Positions 35,651 through 44,071 of a stretch of DNA of 45,329 bases are shown one piece after another (within the stretch, counting starts at the first letter, position 1; each line of letters starts with the position of its first letter). Source of the stretch: Rhodobacterales bacterium. Its GTDB lineage: Bacteria; Pseudomonadota; Alphaproteobacteria; Rhodobacterales; Rhodobacteraceae. The DNA lies in NCBI GenBank assembly GCA_026400325.1, contig JAPLPF010000081.1, positions 1 through 45,329 on the forward strand, written 5' to 3'. The notes below the pieces were generated by a model that was given only the letters and a program-made list of their open reading frames with translations, had not been told where the DNA came from and did not search any database. Both the position numbers and the translations under genes were made by a program.

Positions 35651-37494
35651 TCTGCCGCGTCCTCTTCAAGCCCGATGAACCCGCCGGATTGGCGCGCCCA
35701 GAACCGGGCATATAGCCCGTTCTGCCGCAAAAGCACGGCATGCGGACCATCTTCCGCCACTTCACCATCCTCCAGAACGACGATCCGGTCCATGGCCGCA
35801 ATGGTGGACAGCCTGTGCGCAATGGCAATCACGGTCTTGCCTTCCATCACCCCGTAAAGCGCCTGCTGGATTGCCGCCTCGGCCTCGCTGTCCAGCGCCG
35901 AGGTTGCCTCGTCCAGGATCAGGATCGGCGCGTCCTTCAGGATCACCCGGGCAAGAGCCACCCGCTGCCGCTGGCCACCCGAAAGCTTGACCCCCCGTTC
36001 GCCGACATGGGCGTCATAGCCGGTGCGGCCCTGCGGGTCCTCCAGCGTCAGGATGAAATCATGCGCTTCGGCCTTTCGTGCCGCTGCGATCATCTGGTCT
36101 TCGCCGGCATCGGGGCGGCCATAAAGGATGTTGTCACGCACCGACCGGTGCAGCAGGCTTGAATCCTGCTGCACCATGCCGATCTGGCGGCGCAGGGATT
36201 CCTGTGTGACCTCGGCGATGTTCTGACCGTCGATCAGGATGACCCCGGATTCCGTGTCGTAGAACCGCAGGATCAGCTTGACGAGGGTGGACTTGCCTGC
36301 ACCAGACCGCCCGACGACGCCGATCTTTTCACCCGGCCGTATGGTCAGGCTGATGTTTTTCAACCCGCCGAAACCGCGCCCGTAGTGATGGCTGACATCG
36401 CGAAGTTCCAGCAGCCCCGCCCGGAAGGCAAGCGGCTTTGCGCCCGCGCCGTCCACCAAGGTGACGGGCTGGGCAATCGTCTCCATCCCCTCGGCCAGGG
36501 TGCCAAGGTTCTGCACCAGGTTGGTCGAGGCCCACATGATCCAGTAGGTCATGGAGTTGATCCGCAGCACCAGCGCCACGGCGGCTGCGACAACGCCGAT
36601 GGTCGCGGTGCCGTCGGCCCAGAACCACATCGCCAGCCCGGCGACACCCATGATCATGAGGCCGTTGAGCAGGGTCAGCGCCACGTCCATCTTGGTAACG
36701 ATGCGCATTTCGGTCTGAAACGCCTTGCGGGCAGTCTCGATCGCCTCTTTGGCGTAGTTCAGTTCGCTGTCCTGGTGGGCGAACAGCTTGACAGAATGGA
36801 TGTTGGCATAGCTGTCCACCACCCGGCCGGTGACGGCGCTGCGTGCATCGCTTGCCGCCTGCGAGGCGGGGCCCGCGCGGCGGATCGTCCAGCGCATCAG
36901 CCAAAGATAGCCGACCACCCACAGCAGCAGCGGTATCATCAGGCGCGGGTCGGCATCGAACAGCATGAGCAGCGCGCCAAGGAAGGTGGCGGCGGCGAAA
37001 GCGGCCATGTCGAAGACCTGAAACACGGCATCCCCGGCTGCCGGAGGTGCCTGCATGATGCGGTTGGCGATGCGGCCGGCAAAGTCGCTTTCAAACCAGC
37101 CGACGGGCTGGCGCAGGACATGCCGGTGCGCCCGCCAGCGCATCATCGTTCCGAAGTTGGTCAGGATGGTATTGTGAAGCAGGCCGACCGACCCGCCCGC
37201 CACAATGGGACGGACGAAGAGGATGACGACCGTCACGATGGCAAGCTCAACCCAGTGCTCCGCCAGAAAATCGGCGGGGGTCTGGCCGGTCATCAGGTCG
37301 ACCAGACGGCCCAGATACCAGATCATGCCGACGTCAAGGATCGCATTGCCCACGGAAAACAGCGCCGTGACGGCAAAGACGCCTTTGAACGGACGGATGT
37401 AGTCCTTCAGAAACGGCCAAAGCCGCGTCGGCGGGGCGTCCTGTTCAACATAGGGCTGATACGGATCGACAAGGTTTTCGAAGAAACGGAACAT
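35647..37494 (-). CDS. ABC exporter half-transporter (permease-ATPase fusion), first subunit
   Basis: The 615-residue protein begins MFRFFENLVDPYQPY, has six predicted transmembrane helices in residues about 35-320 and a complete ATPase domain (Walker A GRSGAGKST, signature LSGGQRQR, Walker B ILILDEATSALDSE, H-loop AHRLS), ending ARQSGGFIGLEED. Both ATP sites of the presumed heterodimer therefore look competent, unlike asymmetric exporters with a degenerate site. The ribosome site before the ATG at 37494 is poor, while a short leader ORF upstream (37605-37573) has an excellent one. Confidence 0.92.
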   Translation of the reverse strand: MFRFFENLVDPYQPYVEQDAPPTRLWPFLKDYIRPFKGVFAVTALFSVGNAILDVGMIWYLGRLVDLMTGQTPADFLAEHWVELAIVTVVILFVRPIVAGGSVGLLHNTILTNFGTMMRWRAHRHVLRQPVGWFESDFAGRIANRIMQAPPAAGDAVFQVFDMAAFAAATFLGALLMLFDADPRLMIPLLLWVVGYLWLMRWTIRRAGPASQAASDARSAVTGRVVDSYANIHSVKLFAHQDSELNYAKEAIETARKAFQTEMRIVTKMDVALTLLNGLMIMGVAGLAMWFWADGTATIGVVAAAVALVLRINSMTYWIMWASTNLVQNLGTLAEGMETIAQPVTLVDGAGAKPLAFRAGLLELRDVSHHYGRGFGGLKNISLTIRPGEKIGVVGRSGAGKSTLVKLILRFYDTESGVILIDGQNIAEVTQESLRRQIGMVQQDSSLLHRSVRDNILYGRPDAGEDQMIAAARKAEAHDFILTLEDPQGRTGYDAHVGERGVKLSGGQRQRVALARVILKDAPILILDEATSALDSEAEAAIQQALYGVMEGKTVIAIAHRLSTIAAMDRIVVLEDGEVAEDGPHAVLLRQNGLYARFWARQSGGFIGLEEDAAE

Positions 37495-37544
37495 GGTGGG
37501 AACCCGAAGAAATGGTGCAGCTATGGGGTGAAGCGGTGCCTGCA

Positions 37545-37601
37545 GGCGGCCGCCACGACGGGATCGGCCGGCTCAGGTGAGTCGAGGCGAAATCCCGTTG
37601 T
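37545..37601 (-). promoter_or_regulatory. Alternative RNA pairings between leader ORF and ABC exporter start
   Basis: On the minus-strand RNA, bases 37601-37592 inside the leader ORF can pair with 37564-37555 (10 bases, one mismatch), while 37572-37565 can pair with 37552-37545 (8 bases, one mismatch). The ATCCCG segment of the first helix lies in the loop of the second, so ribosome occupancy of the leader ORF would shift the balance between folds. This is inferred from complementarity only. Confidence 0.35.
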
Positions 37602-37605
37602 CCAT
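37573..37605 (-). CDS. Ten-residue leader peptide upstream of ABC exporter genes
   Basis: On the minus strand an AAGGAG ribosome site six bases before an ATG opens a short frame encoding MDNGISPRLT and ending at TGA (37575-37573). It lies in the 161-base gap between the CCA-transferase stop and the ABC exporter start, whose own ribosome site is weak. The quality of the SD and spacing is better than for most genes in this window, which argues that it is translated. It may act as a regulatory leader rather than as a functional peptide. I do not recognise the peptide. Confidence 0.45.
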   Translation of the reverse strand: MDNGISPRLT

Positions 37606-37655
37606 GCTGGTCTCCTTCTTGGGTGGGCGCTTCCTAGCGCAGTCCGGGCGATTTG

Positions 37656-38804
37656 TCACGCACCTTTCAACAGGTCTGCCCGGGTGGCAGTCAGATCAGA
37701 GGCAAGCCAAGCCGCCTCAAGCTCGCGCAACCGTGCGCCCAAGGCCTTGCCCTGAAGGCCGGGCATCAGATCGGCGGCGGCAATGGGAAAACGGGCGGCG
37801 GCACCGCGCTTTGCCTCGCGCAGCGCGAGATGAGGCACCGGCTGTTCCAGCACAGCCGCGCGAAGCACAAGGGCATCGGCGGCCCCGTCCTCGCCTAGCC
37901 GCCAGCCCAGCACCGCAGGGGTGTCCATTCTGCCGATGGCGTCACGAAGGCCGGCCAGATCGCGCGCTTCGGCCCGGGACAGGCGCAGGGCCTCGTCTGG
38001 CACCGTGCCGCCCAGAACCGCAAGCCGCCGCAACCAGCGGGGGGGCATGCCGGCCTCCAGATGCACCAAAGGGGCAAGGGCGCGATGATCCGCCCCGGGC
38101 AGAACCTGTGCCAGAACCCCCGACTGCGCCATGGCCGCAACCGCCGGTGCAGGGTCTTTGGCAGCCAGAAGCTTGCGCATCTCGGCACCGATGCGTTCGC
38201 GGGAAATCGTCTCTAATCCTGCGGAAAACGCGGCACAGGCTGCAAGTCCTTCGGCGTCGATGCCGCCTTCGGGGTCACCGTAACAGGCGTGAAAGCGAAA
38301 CAGGCGCAGGATGCGAAGATAATCCTCACGGATGCGGGTTTCCGGGTCACCCACAAAGCGAACGCGGCGGGCCAGAAGGTCGGGCAGGCCACCAAGTGGA
38401 TCAAGAACAGCGCCCCGGGCGTCGGCGTAAAGCGCGTTCATGGTGAAATCGCGGCACTGGGCATCTTCTTCGACAAGGTCGGAATAGGCCACCACAGCCC
38501 GGCGACCGTCGGTTTCCACGTCACGACGGAAGGTTGTCACTTCATGCGGCCTGCCCCCGGCAATCACAGTGACCGTGCCGTGGTCAATGCCGGTTGGGAT
38601 GACCTTGAAACCCGCCTTTTCGACAATGTTCGAGACTGTTTCGGGTGGCGCATCCGTCGCCAGATCCAGGTCGGCGACCGGTTCGCCCAAAAACGCATTG
38701 CGCACGCAACCACCAACGAAAAGCGCGCGATGTCCGGCTGCTTCAAGGGCGGCGCACAGCGCCTGTGTCCCCGGGTGATCCAGCCAATCGCCCGTGATCT
38801 TCAT
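37656..38804 (-). CDS. CCA tRNA nucleotidyltransferase / poly(A) polymerase family
   Basis: The ATG at 38804 (MKITGDWLDHPGTQALC) overlaps the Nudix stop (ATGA) and is the family start. The 382-residue product has the class II nucleotidyltransferase head: LFVGGCVRNAFLGEPVADLDLATDAPPE with the GGxVRD-like motif and catalytic DxD, then RRDVETDGRRAVVAYSDLVEEDAQCRDFTMNALYAD and RIREDYLRILRLFRFHACYG. It should add or repair the 3' CCA end of tRNAs; alphaproteobacterial members are not separable from poly(A) polymerase by sequence reading alone. It is third in hslO-Nudix-CCA. Confidence 0.93.
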   Translation of the reverse strand: MKITGDWLDHPGTQALCAALEAAGHRALFVGGCVRNAFLGEPVADLDLATDAPPETVSNIVEKAGFKVIPTGIDHGTVTVIAGGRPHEVTTFRRDVETDGRRAVVAYSDLVEEDAQCRDFTMNALYADARGAVLDPLGGLPDLLARRVRFVGDPETRIREDYLRILRLFRFHACYGDPEGGIDAEGLAACAAFSAGLETISRERIGAEMRKLLAAKDPAPAVAAMAQSGVLAQVLPGADHRALAPLVHLEAGMPPRWLRRLAVLGGTVPDEALRLSRAEARDLAGLRDAIGRMDTPAVLGWRLGEDGAADALVLRAAVLEQPVPHLALREAKRGAAARFPIAAADLMPGLQGKALGARLRELEAAWLASDLTATRADLLKGA

Positions 38805-39400
38805 GGCCCGACCCGATCTGCCAGACCGCGCAGGATGCGGGCAGTGGCCCCCCATATGTAGTACGGGCCGTAAGGCACGGCATAGAACTGCCGCCATTCC
38901 CCCATCCAGCGTCGTCTTTGCACGGAAAACCGCGCGGGATCAGTCACATGCGACAAGGGGACCGCAAAGACTTCATCAACCTCACCCACTTCGGGCACCG
39001 GTTTGAAATCGCCGCTCAACAAGCCGACAAAGGGTGTCATGGCAAAGCCGGTGACCGTTTCATGCACGGGCAGCGTCCCGATCACCCGAACCCGGTCCGG
39101 ATCAAGCCCGATCTCTTCGCGTGCCTCGCGCAAGGCTGCCGCCTGGGGGCTGGCGTCGCTGGCGTCGACCTTGCCGCCGGGAAAGGCGATCTGGCCGGGA
39201 TGGTGCTTCAGATGCGACGCCCGCTTGGTCAGGATCAGGGCCGCACCCTCGGGCCCAAGCCAGACCGGCAGCAGAACCGCAGCCGGGCGCAGGGGTTTGG
39301 CCGAAGGTGCCCGGATTCCAGGGTTGAGATCGAAATCAGACGACGGCCCGGCCGGGCGGGACAGCGCGTTGCGCAGCCTCGCCTCGACCGGGTCAGTCAT
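38801..39400 (-). CDS. CoA pyrophosphatase-type Nudix hydrolase
   Basis: The ATG at 39400 (MTDPVEARLRNALSRP) overlaps the hslO stop (ATGA). The 199-residue product has the NudL/YeaB layout: PAAVLLPVWLGPEGAALILTKRASHLKHHPGQIAFPGGK, then a Nudix box running through ASPQAAALREAREEIGLD. Members cleave CoA or its derivatives at the pyrophosphate; the LKHHPGQIAFPGGK pattern (the LLTxR-SxxxxxxxG-x-FPGG UPF0035 motif) is diagnostic. The order hslO, this gene, CCA transferase is compact, with ATGA at both junctions. Confidence 0.92.
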   Translation of the reverse strand: MTDPVEARLRNALSRPAGPSSDFDLNPGIRAPSAKPLRPAAVLLPVWLGPEGAALILTKRASHLKHHPGQIAFPGGKVDASDASPQAAALREAREEIGLDPDRVRVIGTLPVHETVTGFAMTPFVGLLSGDFKPVPEVGEVDEVFAVPLSHVTDPARFSVQRRRWMGEWRQFYAVPYGPYYIWGATARILRGLADRVGP

Positions 39401-40392
39401 TCTGCGCCCGAGGCGGCAGAGCCTTCGAAGCCAAGCGTCTTGGGGTCCATCTCGTAATGCGCGCCGCAGAACTGGCAATCGGCCGTGACGATGCCGTCAT
39501 CGGTCGTCATCCTTGCGATGTCCTTCTGGCTGTAGATCGACATCGTGTTGCGCACCTTGTCTTCCGAACAGGAACAGCCAAAGCGCACGGGCGTCGGATC
39601 AAAGACGCGCGGGCCTTCCTCATGGAACAGCCGCACCAGAAGGTCGGTCGGTGCCAGGGACGGGCCGATCATCTCCAGTGTCTCGACCGTATCAAGCAGA
39701 AGGTTGGCCCGGTTCCAGTTTTCGGATTCGGCCCCGCCAAGGATATCGGCATGGCTCAGAAGCCCGCCCTCGCCGCTGCCCTGATCGGCGGCGACACCGC
39801 CTTCGGCAGGCATGTGCTGCAGCATCACGCCACCCGCGCGCCAGCGTTCGGTCCGGCCCGGTTCACGGCTTTGGCCAAAGGCCAGCTGGAACCTGGTGGG
39901 AATCTGTTCGGACTGGGCGAAATACGTCTCTGCGCAGGCGGAAAGGGACGCCCCTGCGATAGGGGTAAATCCCTGATAGGGGGTCATCCCCTCACCCTGG
40001 TCCAGCATGACGGCAAAATACCCTTCGCCGATCTGGCTGAACGGATCGGCGTCATGGTCCAGCCGATCAGCGTCATAGCTGGCATAGGCGCGCAGACGGC
40101 CGGGCGCGCCATCCTCGGTCGGGCCGTAATAGTCGGTTGCGATCAACCGCGCCGCGCCCTTGCCCCGCACTTGCAGCGACAGCTTCCAGCGCAGCTTGAC
40201 CGTCTGCCCGATCATCGCCGTCAGGAGGGCAGTCTCGGCGACCAGCGCCTCGATCACCGGGGGATAGCTGTGCTGCCGCAGCACCTGATCCAACACCCCG
40301 TCCAGCCGCGCGACGCGGCCACGGATGCCCGAGGCGTCAAGCTGAAATGGCAGGACGGTGTCGTCCCAGGCGATCTGCGAACCAATGGTCAT
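39397..40392 (-). CDS. hslO: Redox-regulated chaperonin Hsp33
   Basis: Hsp33 is a holdase switched on by oxidation: four zinc-bound cysteines form disulfides, unfolding the C-terminal domain. The 331-residue product contains the cysteine quartet (CSCSED and CQFC in VTADCQFCGAHYEMDPKTLGFEG) and the N-terminal domain (PFQLDASGIRGRVARLDGVLDQVLRQHSYPP). It heads the hslO-Nudix-CCA run and diverges from the Nudix gene at 40483. A candidate promoter at 40445-40472 is well placed. Confidence 0.96.
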   Translation of the reverse strand: MTIGSQIAWDDTVLPFQLDASGIRGRVARLDGVLDQVLRQHSYPPVIEALVAETALLTAMIGQTVKLRWKLSLQVRGKGAARLIATDYYGPTEDGAPGRLRAYASYDADRLDHDADPFSQIGEGYFAVMLDQGEGMTPYQGFTPIAGASLSACAETYFAQSEQIPTRFQLAFGQSREPGRTERWRAGGVMLQHMPAEGGVAADQGSGEGGLLSHADILGGAESENWNRANLLLDTVETLEMIGPSLAPTDLLVRLFHEEGPRVFDPTPVRFGCSCSEDKVRNTMSIYSQKDIARMTTDDGIVTADCQFCGAHYEMDPKTLGFEGSAASGAE

Positions 40393-40444
40393 GGGAATTC
40401 CTGGAAGGGGTTTCCTGAAGCTGCCGAACTTGGCATACTGCGGC

Positions 40445-40472
40445 TATATAGGCAGAGCAACCGCAGGTCCAA
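40445..40472 (-). promoter_or_regulatory. Candidate promoter of hslO
   Basis: On the minus strand TTGGAC (40472-40467) precedes TATATA (40450-40445) with a 16-base spacer, about 55-80 bases before the hslO start. The overlapping CTTGGA also resembles a sigma-32 -35 box (CTTGAA), which would fit a heat-shock gene, but no clear sigma-32 -10 is visible. Confidence 0.4.
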
Positions 40473-40482
40473 GGGGCAAGCC

Positions 40483-40938
40483 ATGATCCGACGCTACGGC
40501 GAGCCGGTAAAGCCCGGGCAACGCTATACCCGCCGCGCCGGCGTCTATGCGATCCTGCTGCGGGGCGACCACATCCTTGCCACCCACCAGGCCATGCCGA
40601 TCCCCGAATTCCAGCTGCCGGGCGGTGGCATCGACCGGGGCGAACATCCGATCCCGGCCCTGCACCGCGAAGTGTATGAGGAAACCGGCTGGAAGGTCGC
40701 GGTCACCCGCAGGCTGGGGGCGTTTCGGCGGTTCACCTACATGCCCGATTATGATCTTTGGGCCGAAAAGGTCTGCACGGTTTACCTTGCCCGCCCGGTC
40801 CTGCGTCTTGGCCCCCCGTCCGAGGCCGGCCATTCCGCCGTCTGGCTGCAGGTGGAGGAGGCACTGTTGCGGCTGGGCAATCCGGGGGACCGGGCGATGC
40901 TGGGGTCATTCCTGCAACAGATCCAGCACGACAGCTGA
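40483..40938 (+). CDS. Nudix hydrolase
   Basis: The ATG at 40483 (MIRRYGEPVKPGQRYTRRAG) has an AAGGGGC ribosome site; the frame is open far upstream but that part is antisense to hslO and not credible. The 151-residue product has the Nudix box GGGIDRGEHPIPALHREVYEETGW and flanking EFQLP, with RFTYMPDYDLWAEKVCTVYLARP afterwards. The substrate is unknown. Its last 33 bases overlap the end of the convergent receiver-phosphatase gene. Confidence 0.9.
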   Translation: MIRRYGEPVKPGQRYTRRAGVYAILLRGDHILATHQAMPIPEFQLPGGGIDRGEHPIPALHREVYEETGWKVAVTRRLGAFRRFTYMPDYDLWAEKVCTVYLARPVLRLGPPSEAGHSAVWLQVEEALLRLGNPGDRAMLGSFLQQIQHDS

Positions 40939-42171
40939 CAGATCGTCGGGAAAGACATCGCAGCCCGCTTGCTGTGTCAGGTCCCAGACCAGCGCCTCCA
41001 GCATATCCGCGCCGGACATGTTGGACGACCGACGCAGGCTTTCGGTCAGGCCTTCCTCGCCAAAGTCGCGGTTTCCCGGCAGCGGACATTCGGTGAAACC
41101 GTCCGACACCAGCACCAGCCGATCACCGGGACCCACCGCCACATCATGCCGGACATAGTCTGCTCCGGGGATCAGCCCGATCGGCAGCCCGCCCTCGCCC
41201 AATCGCTGAACTTCGCCCGAAGCGCGGATCAGCATTGGGTGCGGATGTCCGGCCTGAACCAGGCTCAGTCGTCCTGCCGCGCGGTCCACCACGGCGAAGA
41301 TCATGGTAAAATACTGTTCAGCCTGGATTTCTTCCAGCATGAGGCGGTTGAAGCGTTCGGCAACATCCTCGGGCGGCAACAGGATGTGCCCGCCCATCGG
41401 GCCCTGCTGGAACGCGAGGTTCTGTTCCGGCGACGTTCCGGTCAGGAAGCCCGCCAGCCGTGCCGTCATCATGGCAGATGCAACACCATGGCCGGACACG
41501 TCGATCGAGTAGACCACCACCCGGTCATCATCCACCCGAAAGCTGCCGACCAGATCGCCCCCGACACGCCCCGAATTGCGCAATAGAAGCGACGCCTTCG
41601 CCCAAGCATAGTCGCGCACCCGGTCGCGGATCAGCGTCTGTTGCAGCTTGCGCGCCTCGATCAGATCACGGTCGAGCGAATCATACACTTTCTGCAGTTC
41701 GGTCAGGGTGTTCACGATCACCCGGTTCTTCGCCAGCAGTTCGGCCTGCATCGCAAGCATCCGTTCCCCTGCCCGCAGACGGGCGCGAAGTTCGTTTCCT
41801 GCCACCGGCTTGGCCAGAAAGTCATCAGCCCCCGCCTCCAGCCCGTCGGCGATTTCGGTCTTTTCGGATTTGGAGGTCAGAAGGACGAAATAGCCGTAAC
41901 TCTCCCGTCCGAGACCCCTGAACTTGCGGCAGAATTCAAGCCCGGTCATACCCGGCATCATCCAGTCGCTGATGACGATGTCGACATCATCGGTGGCGCA
42001 AAGGTCAAGCGCCGCTTCTGCCGTTTCGCTTTCCGTCACACGGTAGCCCCAGCGGCGCAGCTGCATGGAAAGGATGTGTCGTTGTGCCCGGCTGTCATCG
42101 ACAACCAGCACGTGCCTGAGCGGTCCCGGGCCCGCCACCGGCAAGTCTTGTGGCATCACGGTGCCGAACAC
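40906..42171 (-). CDS. Response regulator with PP2C/SpoIIE-type phosphatase output (RbaY-like)
   Basis: The GTG at 42171 is chosen because AAGGAAGGGA sits six bases upstream; a later ATG (42156) has no ribosome site. The 421-residue protein has an N-terminal receiver domain (Asp25, Asp26, phosphoacceptor Asp69 in IVISDWMMPG, Lys121), a coiled-coil linker (about 135-180) and a C-terminal PPM/SpoIIE phosphatase (GGDLVGSFRVDDDRVVVYSIDVSGHGVASAM ... LVLVSDGFTE). The layout matches RbaY of Rhodobacter capsulatus, which acts on an anti-sigma antagonist in a partner-switching pathway. No RbaV/RbaW-like genes lie in this window. A histidine phosphotransfer gene is divergently encoded next to it. Confidence 0.92.
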   Translation of the reverse strand: MFGTVMPQDLPVAGPGPLRHVLVVDDSRAQRHILSMQLRRWGYRVTESETAEAALDLCATDDVDIVISDWMMPGMTGLEFCRKFRGLGRESYGYFVLLTSKSEKTEIADGLEAGADDFLAKPVAGNELRARLRAGERMLAMQAELLAKNRVIVNTLTELQKVYDSLDRDLIEARKLQQTLIRDRVRDYAWAKASLLLRNSGRVGGDLVGSFRVDDDRVVVYSIDVSGHGVASAMMTARLAGFLTGTSPEQNLAFQQGPMGGHILLPPEDVAERFNRLMLEEIQAEQYFTMIFAVVDRAAGRLSLVQAGHPHPMLIRASGEVQRLGEGGLPIGLIPGADYVRHDVAVGPGDRLVLVSDGFTECPLPGNRDFGEEGLTESLRRSSNMSGADMLEALVWDLTQQAGCDVFPDDLSAVVLDLLQE

Positions 42172-42337
42172 GTCAGGTCCCTTCCTTGGCTTGACCTACA
42201 GGCTGACCGCTCGGACTTAACAGAAGGTGAAACCTAAAATTGCCAGCGTTTGCCCAAAGCTTGCCCGGTTCAAGACCTGCAATTGTTCGAGCCGCAAATG
42301 AAACGTGAGCGCATGGGTATTCAGGGGAAGTGCTGCC

Positions 42338-42682
42338 ATGATTGACTGGAAAAGGGTTGACGAACTGCGGATGGAAATCGGCGCGGACGGCTTTGCCGAG
42401 GTTGCAGACATGTTCCTGGAAGAGGCGGATCAGGCCGTGAGGTCGCTGCTGTCGGGCCTTCCATCAGGCGAGATCGAGGGGCAACTGCATTTCGTGAAAG
42501 GCAGCGCCTTGAACCTTGGTCTGACTGACCTTGCGTCGATCTGCCAGGACGGTGAGCGCAAGGCCGCTGCCGGCTATGGCGCTTTGGTCGATATCGGCAA
42601 GGTGGCCGCGGTCTATCAGGCCTCGCGCAAGGTGCTGCTTGCCGGACTTGTGGACACCTGTGCCGTGGTCTCCGCCGCGTAG
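42338..42682 (+). CDS. Histidine phosphotransfer (HPt) domain protein
   Basis: The ATG at 42338 (MIDWKRVDELRMEIGADGF) has a GGGGAAG ribosome site. The 114-residue protein is a single HPt four-helix domain with phospho-accepting His51 in QLHFVKGSALNLGLTDLASICQDGE. HPt proteins relay phosphate between histidine kinases and receivers. It is divergent from the receiver-phosphatase gene and shares its 166-base upstream region, so the two may form a phosphorelay branch. It ends four bases before the convergent ilvA end. Confidence 0.92.
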   Translation: MIDWKRVDELRMEIGADGFAEVADMFLEEADQAVRSLLSGLPSGEIEGQLHFVKGSALNLGLTDLASICQDGERKAAAGYGALVDIGKVAAVYQASRKVLLAGLVDTCAVVSAA

Positions 42683-42686
42683 CGCG

Positions 42687-43934
42687 TCAGATCAGAAACT
42701 CGGACAACGCCTCGTCGGCGGTGATGTCGCGGAACGCAAGGCCCGCGGCATCCATCCGGTCGGTGAACTGGCGAAAGTGGCCGGCATCCTTTGTTTCGAT
42801 CCCGATCAGGACCGAGCCGAAGTTGCGGGCCGATTTCTTCAGATACTCAAAGCGGGTGATGTCGTCATTCGGGCCAAGCATGTTCAGAAACTCGCGCAGG
42901 GCACCCGGCCGCTGCGGCATGCGCAGGATGAAGTATTTCTTCAGCCCGGCATAACGCTGGGCACGCTCCTTCACTTCCGGAAGGCGCTCGAAGTCGAAGT
43001 TCCCGCCTGATGTAATGCAGACCACGCTCTTGCCGCGAATCTGGTCGGCCAGCTCTGGCAGGACGTCGACCGACAGCGCCCCGGCAGGCTCCAGCACGAT
43101 GCCTTCCACGTTCAGCATCTCCAGCATGGTCACGCAGATCCGGTCCTCGGGCGCCAGAAGAACATGGTCCTGCGACACCCAGTCAAGCATTGCAAAGTTG
43201 GCCGCGCCGACACGCGCCACCGCCGCGCCGTCGACAAAGCTGTTCACGCGCGGCAGCTTGACCGGCATCCCGTCACGCAAGGCGGCGGTCAGGCTGGCCC
43301 CTCCCAACGGCTCGACAAAGCGAAAGCCGGTGGAGGGCGACACCTCGCGTAAAAAGCCCGTCACCCCCGAGGCCAGGCCACCGCCACCCACCGGCAGGAT
43401 CACCAGATCCGGCGCGCGGCCCAGCTGGTCCAGAAGTTCGACTGCGACGCTCGCTTGCCCCTCGATCACGTCGGGATCGTCGAAGGGCGACAGGAAATGT
43501 GCGCCCTTCTGGGTACAGAACGACTGGGCTGCGGCAAGGGTCTGGTCGAAATAGTCGCCGGTAAGTTCGATTCGCACAGCATCGCCGCCGAAGATGCGGG
43601 TCTTGTCGATCTTCTGCTGCGGCGTGGTGACTGGCATGAAGATCGTGCCGTGCACACCGAAATGCCGACAGGCAAAGGCCACCCCCTGCGCATGGTTTCC
43701 CGCGCTGGCACAGATGAATTCCCGCTGTTCGGGTCGCGTTGCGCGCACCTTGCGCATGGCGTTGAACGCCCCGCGCAGTTTGTAGCTTCGGACCGGCGAC
43801 AGATCTTCGCGTTTCAGGAAGATCTCGGCGCCATAGCGGGCGGACAGATGGTCATTCCGCTGCAAAGGCGTTTCGGCGAACAGCTCGCGCAGGGCGGCCG
43901 TGGCGGTGCGGGCGGCGTCTGAAAAACGTGTCAT
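42687..43934 (-). CDS. ilvA: Threonine ammonia-lyase (threonine dehydratase)
   Basis: Deaminates threonine to 2-oxobutanoate, the first step to isoleucine, or serves in threonine breakdown. The 415-residue product has the PLP lysine Lys52 in SPVRSYKLRGAFNAM, the glycine-rich phosphate loop LPVGGGGLASGVTG and the SAGNHAQGVAFAC motif. A C-terminal ACT-like regulatory domain of about 80 residues (YFILRMPQRPGALREFLNMLGPNDDITRFEYLK) suggests feedback control. It is shorter than the two-ACT E. coli IlvA (about 514). It converges on the HPt gene. Confidence 0.95.
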   Translation of the reverse strand: MTRFSDAARTATAALRELFAETPLQRNDHLSARYGAEIFLKREDLSPVRSYKLRGAFNAMRKVRATRPEQREFICASAGNHAQGVAFACRHFGVHGTIFMPVTTPQQKIDKTRIFGGDAVRIELTGDYFDQTLAAAQSFCTQKGAHFLSPFDDPDVIEGQASVAVELLDQLGRAPDLVILPVGGGGLASGVTGFLREVSPSTGFRFVEPLGGASLTAALRDGMPVKLPRVNSFVDGAAVARVGAANFAMLDWVSQDHVLLAPEDRICVTMLEMLNVEGIVLEPAGALSVDVLPELADQIRGKSVVCITSGGNFDFERLPEVKERAQRYAGLKKYFILRMPQRPGALREFLNMLGPNDDITRFEYLKKSARNFGSVLIGIETKDAGHFRQFTDRMDAAGLAFRDITADEALSEFLI

Positions 43935-44015
43935 CCCCTTCAGATGCCGCAGGACACTGGCGGTGGCAAGGCCCGGAGATTGTCATCCCTTTGCAAGCCA
44001 CAAGCGGCGCAATCC

Positions 44016-44044
44016 TTGCCCTTGCGCCAGTTTCCCATTAATCG
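44016..44044 (+). promoter_or_regulatory. Weak candidate promoter of argG
   Basis: TTGCCC (44016-44021), 17 bases, then TAATCG (44039-44044). The -10 is poor. It would give a leader of about 20 bases before argG. No arginine-repressor-like palindrome was seen in the 137-base gap. Confidence 0.25.
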
Positions 44045-44071
44045 CCTGCAAAACCCCGCCGGAGGCCGAGC

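Noticed and set aside
39457-40482. Open frame continuous with the Nudix gene start at 40483
   Set aside because: This 342-codon stretch is antisense to hslO and has no domain; the Nudix family begins at the ATG at 40483, which has a ribosome site.
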